Shown in pieces: positions 61,658 through 64,000 of a stretch of DNA of 64,000 nucleotides. The DNA is taken from positions 2,232,001-2,296,000 of the forward strand of contig NZ_MTCM01000001.1 in the NCBI RefSeq assembly GCF_002000245.1, in the 5' to 3' direction. The DNA is from Sphingobacterium sp. CZ-UAM (GTDB lineage Bacteria > Bacteroidota > Bacteroidia > Sphingobacteriales > Sphingobacteriaceae). The notes beneath the pieces are model-generated. The model worked only from the letters and a program-made list of their open reading frames with translations. It made no database searches and was not told where the DNA came from. Each line of letters starts with the position of its first letter. Position 1 is the stretch's first letter. A program made the position numbers and the translations under genes.

Positions 61658-62734
61658 ATGGAACAAGAAAGCACTTTCACACAGGCATATTTTGACAACT
61701 CACCCAAAAAACAAGGTTTTTCGTTTCCCGCTGAATGGGCAAAACAAGAAGCGCTGTGGTTGAGCTGGCCGCATAAAGAGGAATCTTGGCCTGGAAAAAT
61801 TGATACCATATACCAGCCCTATTGTGAGTTTATTAAAGCTGTTGCTGTTGGACAGAAAGTCCGAATCAATGTAGCTGACGAAGACATGAAAGCATTCGCC
61901 ATCACAGCATTGAAAAAAGTAACTGCTGATTTTAGCAATATTGAATTTTATTTCAATCCAACCAATGACGCCTGGTGCAGAGATCATGGTCCCGCTTTCC
62001 TGATCAATCAAACTACAAACGCAAAAGCAGTTGTTGATTGGGGATATAATGCATGGGGCGGGAAATATCCGCCTTTCGACCTGGATGATGTTGTTCCCAC
62101 ACGTATAGCGAAAGCGTTCAACCTGCCTTTATTTACCCCCAATATCGTTATGGAAGGCGGTTCTGTCGAATTCAACGGAGCCGGAACAGTGATGACAACA
62201 ACAGCATGTCTGCTCAATGAAAACAGAAATCCTGATTATACAAAAGAACAGATTGAGACTTACCTCAAAGAATTCTATGGACAAGATCAGGTATTATGGT
62301 TAGGCGACGGAATTATTGGCGATGACACTGATGGTCATATTGATGACATCACGCGTTTTGTGAATGAAAACACGGTGTTAACTGTTGTTGAAGAAAATCC
62401 GGAAGATGAAAATTATGCCATCCTCCAGGAGAATCTAGAAACACTTCGTTCCTTCAGATTACTCAACGGAGAAGCACTTAATATCGTCGAACTCCCGATG
62501 CCCGCACCGGTAATCTATGAAGACACCAGACTTCCGGCATCATATGCCAACTTCTATATCGCAAATGATGTCGTCGTTGTTCCGATTTTCAACGATGCCA
62601 ATGACCAGAGAGCATTGGATATTATTCAGGGATGCTTTCCGACACGGAAAGTTATCGGAATCAATTCGGTAGATATTATCTGGGGATTGGGTAGTTTTCA
62701 TTGCCTGAGCCAGCAAGAGCCTGCACTCAGCTAA
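61658..62734 (+). CDS. aguA: Agmatine deiminase (AguA)
   Basis: Turns agmatine into N-carbamoylputrescine and ammonia; 358 residues, guanidino-modifying fold, cytosolic. Family motifs: EALWLSWPHKEESWPG near the start, NDAWCRDHGPAF near 106, MEGGSVEFNGAGTVMTTTACLLNENRNP near 168 and the catalytic Cys in WGLGSFHCLSQQEPA at the end. Second gene of aguB-aguA. A perfect 21-bp hairpin terminator follows. Confidence 0.95.
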   Translation: MEQESTFTQAYFDNSPKKQGFSFPAEWAKQEALWLSWPHKEESWPGKIDTIYQPYCEFIKAVAVGQKVRINVADEDMKAFAITALKKVTADFSNIEFYFNPTNDAWCRDHGPAFLINQTTNAKAVVDWGYNAWGGKYPPFDLDDVVPTRIAKAFNLPLFTPNIVMEGGSVEFNGAGTVMTTTACLLNENRNPDYTKEQIETYLKEFYGQDQVLWLGDGIIGDDTDGHIDDITRFVNENTVLTVVEENPEDENYAILQENLETLRSFRLLNGEALNIVELPMPAPVIYEDTRLPASYANFYIANDVVVVPIFNDANDQRALDIIQGCFPTRKVIGINSVDIIWGLGSFHCLSQQEPALS

Positions 62735-62750
62735 GCATAAATTGCTCCAT

Positions 62751-62792
62751 AAACAGAAAGGTTTCTTAATCGATTAAGAAACCTTTCTGTTT
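62751..62792. terminator. Perfect 42-base palindrome, bidirectional terminator
   Basis: Fully self-complementary around ATCGAT (62769-62774): 21-bp arms AACAGAAAGG.../...CCTTTCTGTT. It follows aguA and precedes the convergent DeoR gene. Confidence 0.88.
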
Positions 62793-62914
62793 ATATAAGC
62801 TACTGATTACAAACACTATTAAATTAGATCTTTTCTGTAACACACTTTTACTGCTTACGCTCGACAATACCGATGTCAGCTTATCGCAATAATCTGAAGC
62901 GTACCGACAGCCCC

Positions 62915-63676
62915 CTAGACAACGACCACATGCACACCGGACTTCTCCAACGATTCAACAAATCCGGCATTCACTTTATCATCTGTAATCAATATATCAA
63001 TTTTTTCAAAGCCACAAATCCGTCCAAAGCTACGTCTTCCAAATTTGGACGAATCAGCTAAGACAACTACCTTTTGGGCCGTATCGATCATGATACGATT
63101 CAATTGGGCTTCCTGTGCACTGGATGTTGACACACCATACTCCAGATCTATTCCGTCTACCCCTAAAAACAATTTACTACAATAAAAGTCATGCAGTAAA
63201 TTTTCAGCATATTTTCCAGTGACTGAGGTGGAAGTTTTTCGTAATGTCCCTCCCATCTGCATAATTTCAACTGATGGGTATTTAATTAACTCCATGGCAA
63301 CGTTCAGCGCCGAAGTGACCACAGTAATATTTCCCTTAGGTACAATCTGCCTGGCCAACGATTGCATGGTGGTCCCGGAAGCAATAATAATTGAATCATT
63401 TTCTTCAATCATCTCAGCAGCCTTCTTCCCGATTCTACTTTTATCGTCCGAGCGAAGTTTCTCCTTTTCAAATACCGTCCGGTCCGTCGTATACGGATTG
63501 TACTGTGTCGCTCCGCCATGCGTCCGAAATAGCAGACCACTCTCTTCTAAAAGCGTGAGATCCTTGCGGATGGTAACAGAAGATACACCCAGTTCCTCGC
63601 ATAGGTCAATCACTTGGACTATACCTACCTCTTTTAATTGTTTTAAAATATATTGATGTCGCTCTACGTTTGTCAT
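62915..63676 (-). CDS. DeoR/GlpR-family transcriptional regulator
   Basis: A 253-residue repressor of sugar or polyol catabolism. The N-terminal DeoR helix-turn-helix reads RHQYILKQLKEVGIVQVIDLCEELGVSSVTIRKDLTLLEESGLLFRTHGGA, and the C-terminal DeoRC sensor domain has IIASGTTMQSLARQI and LFLGVDGIDLEYGVSTSS, which bind a phosphorylated sugar. It is upstream of a minus-strand gene? No: the minus-strand gene at 63912-64000 lies upstream of it. The regulated target is therefore unclear. It is alone in the window, convergent with aguA. Confidence 0.88.
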   Translation of the reverse strand: MTNVERHQYILKQLKEVGIVQVIDLCEELGVSSVTIRKDLTLLEESGLLFRTHGGATQYNPYTTDRTVFEKEKLRSDDKSRIGKKAAEMIEENDSIIIASGTTMQSLARQIVPKGNITVVTSALNVAMELIKYPSVEIMQMGGTLRKTSTSVTGKYAENLLHDFYCSKLFLGVDGIDLEYGVSTSSAQEAQLNRIMIDTAQKVVVLADSSKFGRRSFGRICGFEKIDILITDDKVNAGFVESLEKSGVHVVVV

Positions 63677-63911
63677 GGTTCTTTTATATGCGCTAAAATA
63701 TTAAATCTACCAGTTGTTTATCTATACAGATACATTAAGAAAATATAAAATATCAACGAAAACCATTACTGGATCGTAGCTTCAGATATTCTATACCAAT
63801 TTCCCTAGTAGAACTGACGTTAAAATAACGAATTTATTTAATTATTTATACTCTGTACAAAGAGAATTATACTTTATTCTAAAAAGATAACGTTTTTGGG
63901 TTTCAACAAAT
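63677..63911. other. Intergenic region upstream of the DeoR gene
   Basis: AT-rich, about 235 bases. No reading frame or clear TAnnTTTG box next to the DeoR start was identified. Confidence 0.35.
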
Positions 63912-64000
63912 TCAAAACTCCAAGGGATTGGGCCGAATATACTGGTAATCAAACTCCTTTTGAAGCAGGCTTCCACTCACTACTTTTTGAAAATGATCCC
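63912..64000 (-). CDS. Possible 3' end of an uncharacterised gene (runs off the window)
   Basis: On the minus strand the frame entering from the window edge is open and ends DYQYIRPNPLEF at a TGA (complement of 63912-63914). The composition is protein-like: 28 visible residues, DHFQKVVSGSLLQKEF first. Too short to name. The DeoR gene follows on the same strand after about 235 bases, so a shared operon is possible. Confidence is low, since a frame of this length can be open by chance. Confidence 0.3.
   Translation of the reverse strand, partial: DHFQKVVSGSLLQKEFDYQYIRPNPLEF

Overview
The window reads as chromosomal DNA of a member of the Bacteroidota, most likely Sphingobacteriaceae and plausibly Sphingobacterium. 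The support is: recurrent promoter boxes of the form TAnnTTTG (often with an upstream TTTG), a SusC/SusD outer-membrane pair, GLPGLI-like, YARHG, DUF4199, DUF2851 and DUF1080 proteins, a glycine/asparagine-rich N-terminal extension on IF-2, and moderately low GC. No insertion sequence, CRISPR array, integrase or rRNA gene was seen. The window looks like a housekeeping backbone with a few accessory loci.

Layout. 1-9.4 kb: the 3' end of queE, secreted and membrane proteins, an oxidoreductase, a PAP2 phosphatase, and a short histidine locus (hisG-hisD) preceded by a 21-codon histidine-rich leader peptide. 9.5-22.6 kb: queA, ispD, an MBL hydrolase, glycosyltransferases, a dihydroorotase homologue that has lost metal ligands, ubiX with a candidate small RNA upstream, an ankyrin protein, ribD and prmC, then tRNA-Lys. 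22.8-32.9 kb: accessory carbohydrate loci, namely a SusD/SusC pair with a divergent AraC regulator, and a LacI-type regulator followed by a Tat-type Gfo/Idh/MocA oxidoreductase and a DUF1080 hydrolase. 33-36 kb: a YtrA-type GntR/ABC operon with a palindromic candidate operator. 36.6-43.7 kb: leucine/branched-chain acyl-CoA catabolism (acyl-CoA dehydrogenase, methylcrotonyl-CoA carboxylase beta, hydratase, HMG-CoA lyase, acetoacetyl-CoA synthetase). 43.8-49.9 kb: a ferredoxin-type reductase, a Tat-type superoxide dismutase, pyrE, NUDIX, SDR, a frameshifted flavin oxidoreductase and a VOC protein. 50-55 kb: rimP-nusA-infB. 55-64 kb: an S24 self-cleaving repressor divergent from a degenerate GIY-YIG protein, a class A penicillin-binding protein, rpoN, aguB-aguA and a DeoR regulator.

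The most interesting signals are regulatory. (1) A his leader peptide with six His codons in nine positions, its own consensus promoter and nested RNA pairings ahead of a TTG-start hisG. (2) Five separate genes whose TAnnTTTG box ends exactly four bases before the ATG, predicting leaderless mRNAs (ankyrin gene, ribD, prmC, the ferredoxin-type reductase, pyrE). (3) A roughly 70-nt candidate small RNA upstream of ubiX with its own promoter, a C-rich 5' hairpin loop and a strong terminator. (4) Palindromic operators for the S24 repressor and the GntR/ABC operon. No large undescribed multi-gene system was found. The histidine leader and the leaderless-promoter class are the best candidates for something under-described in this phylum.
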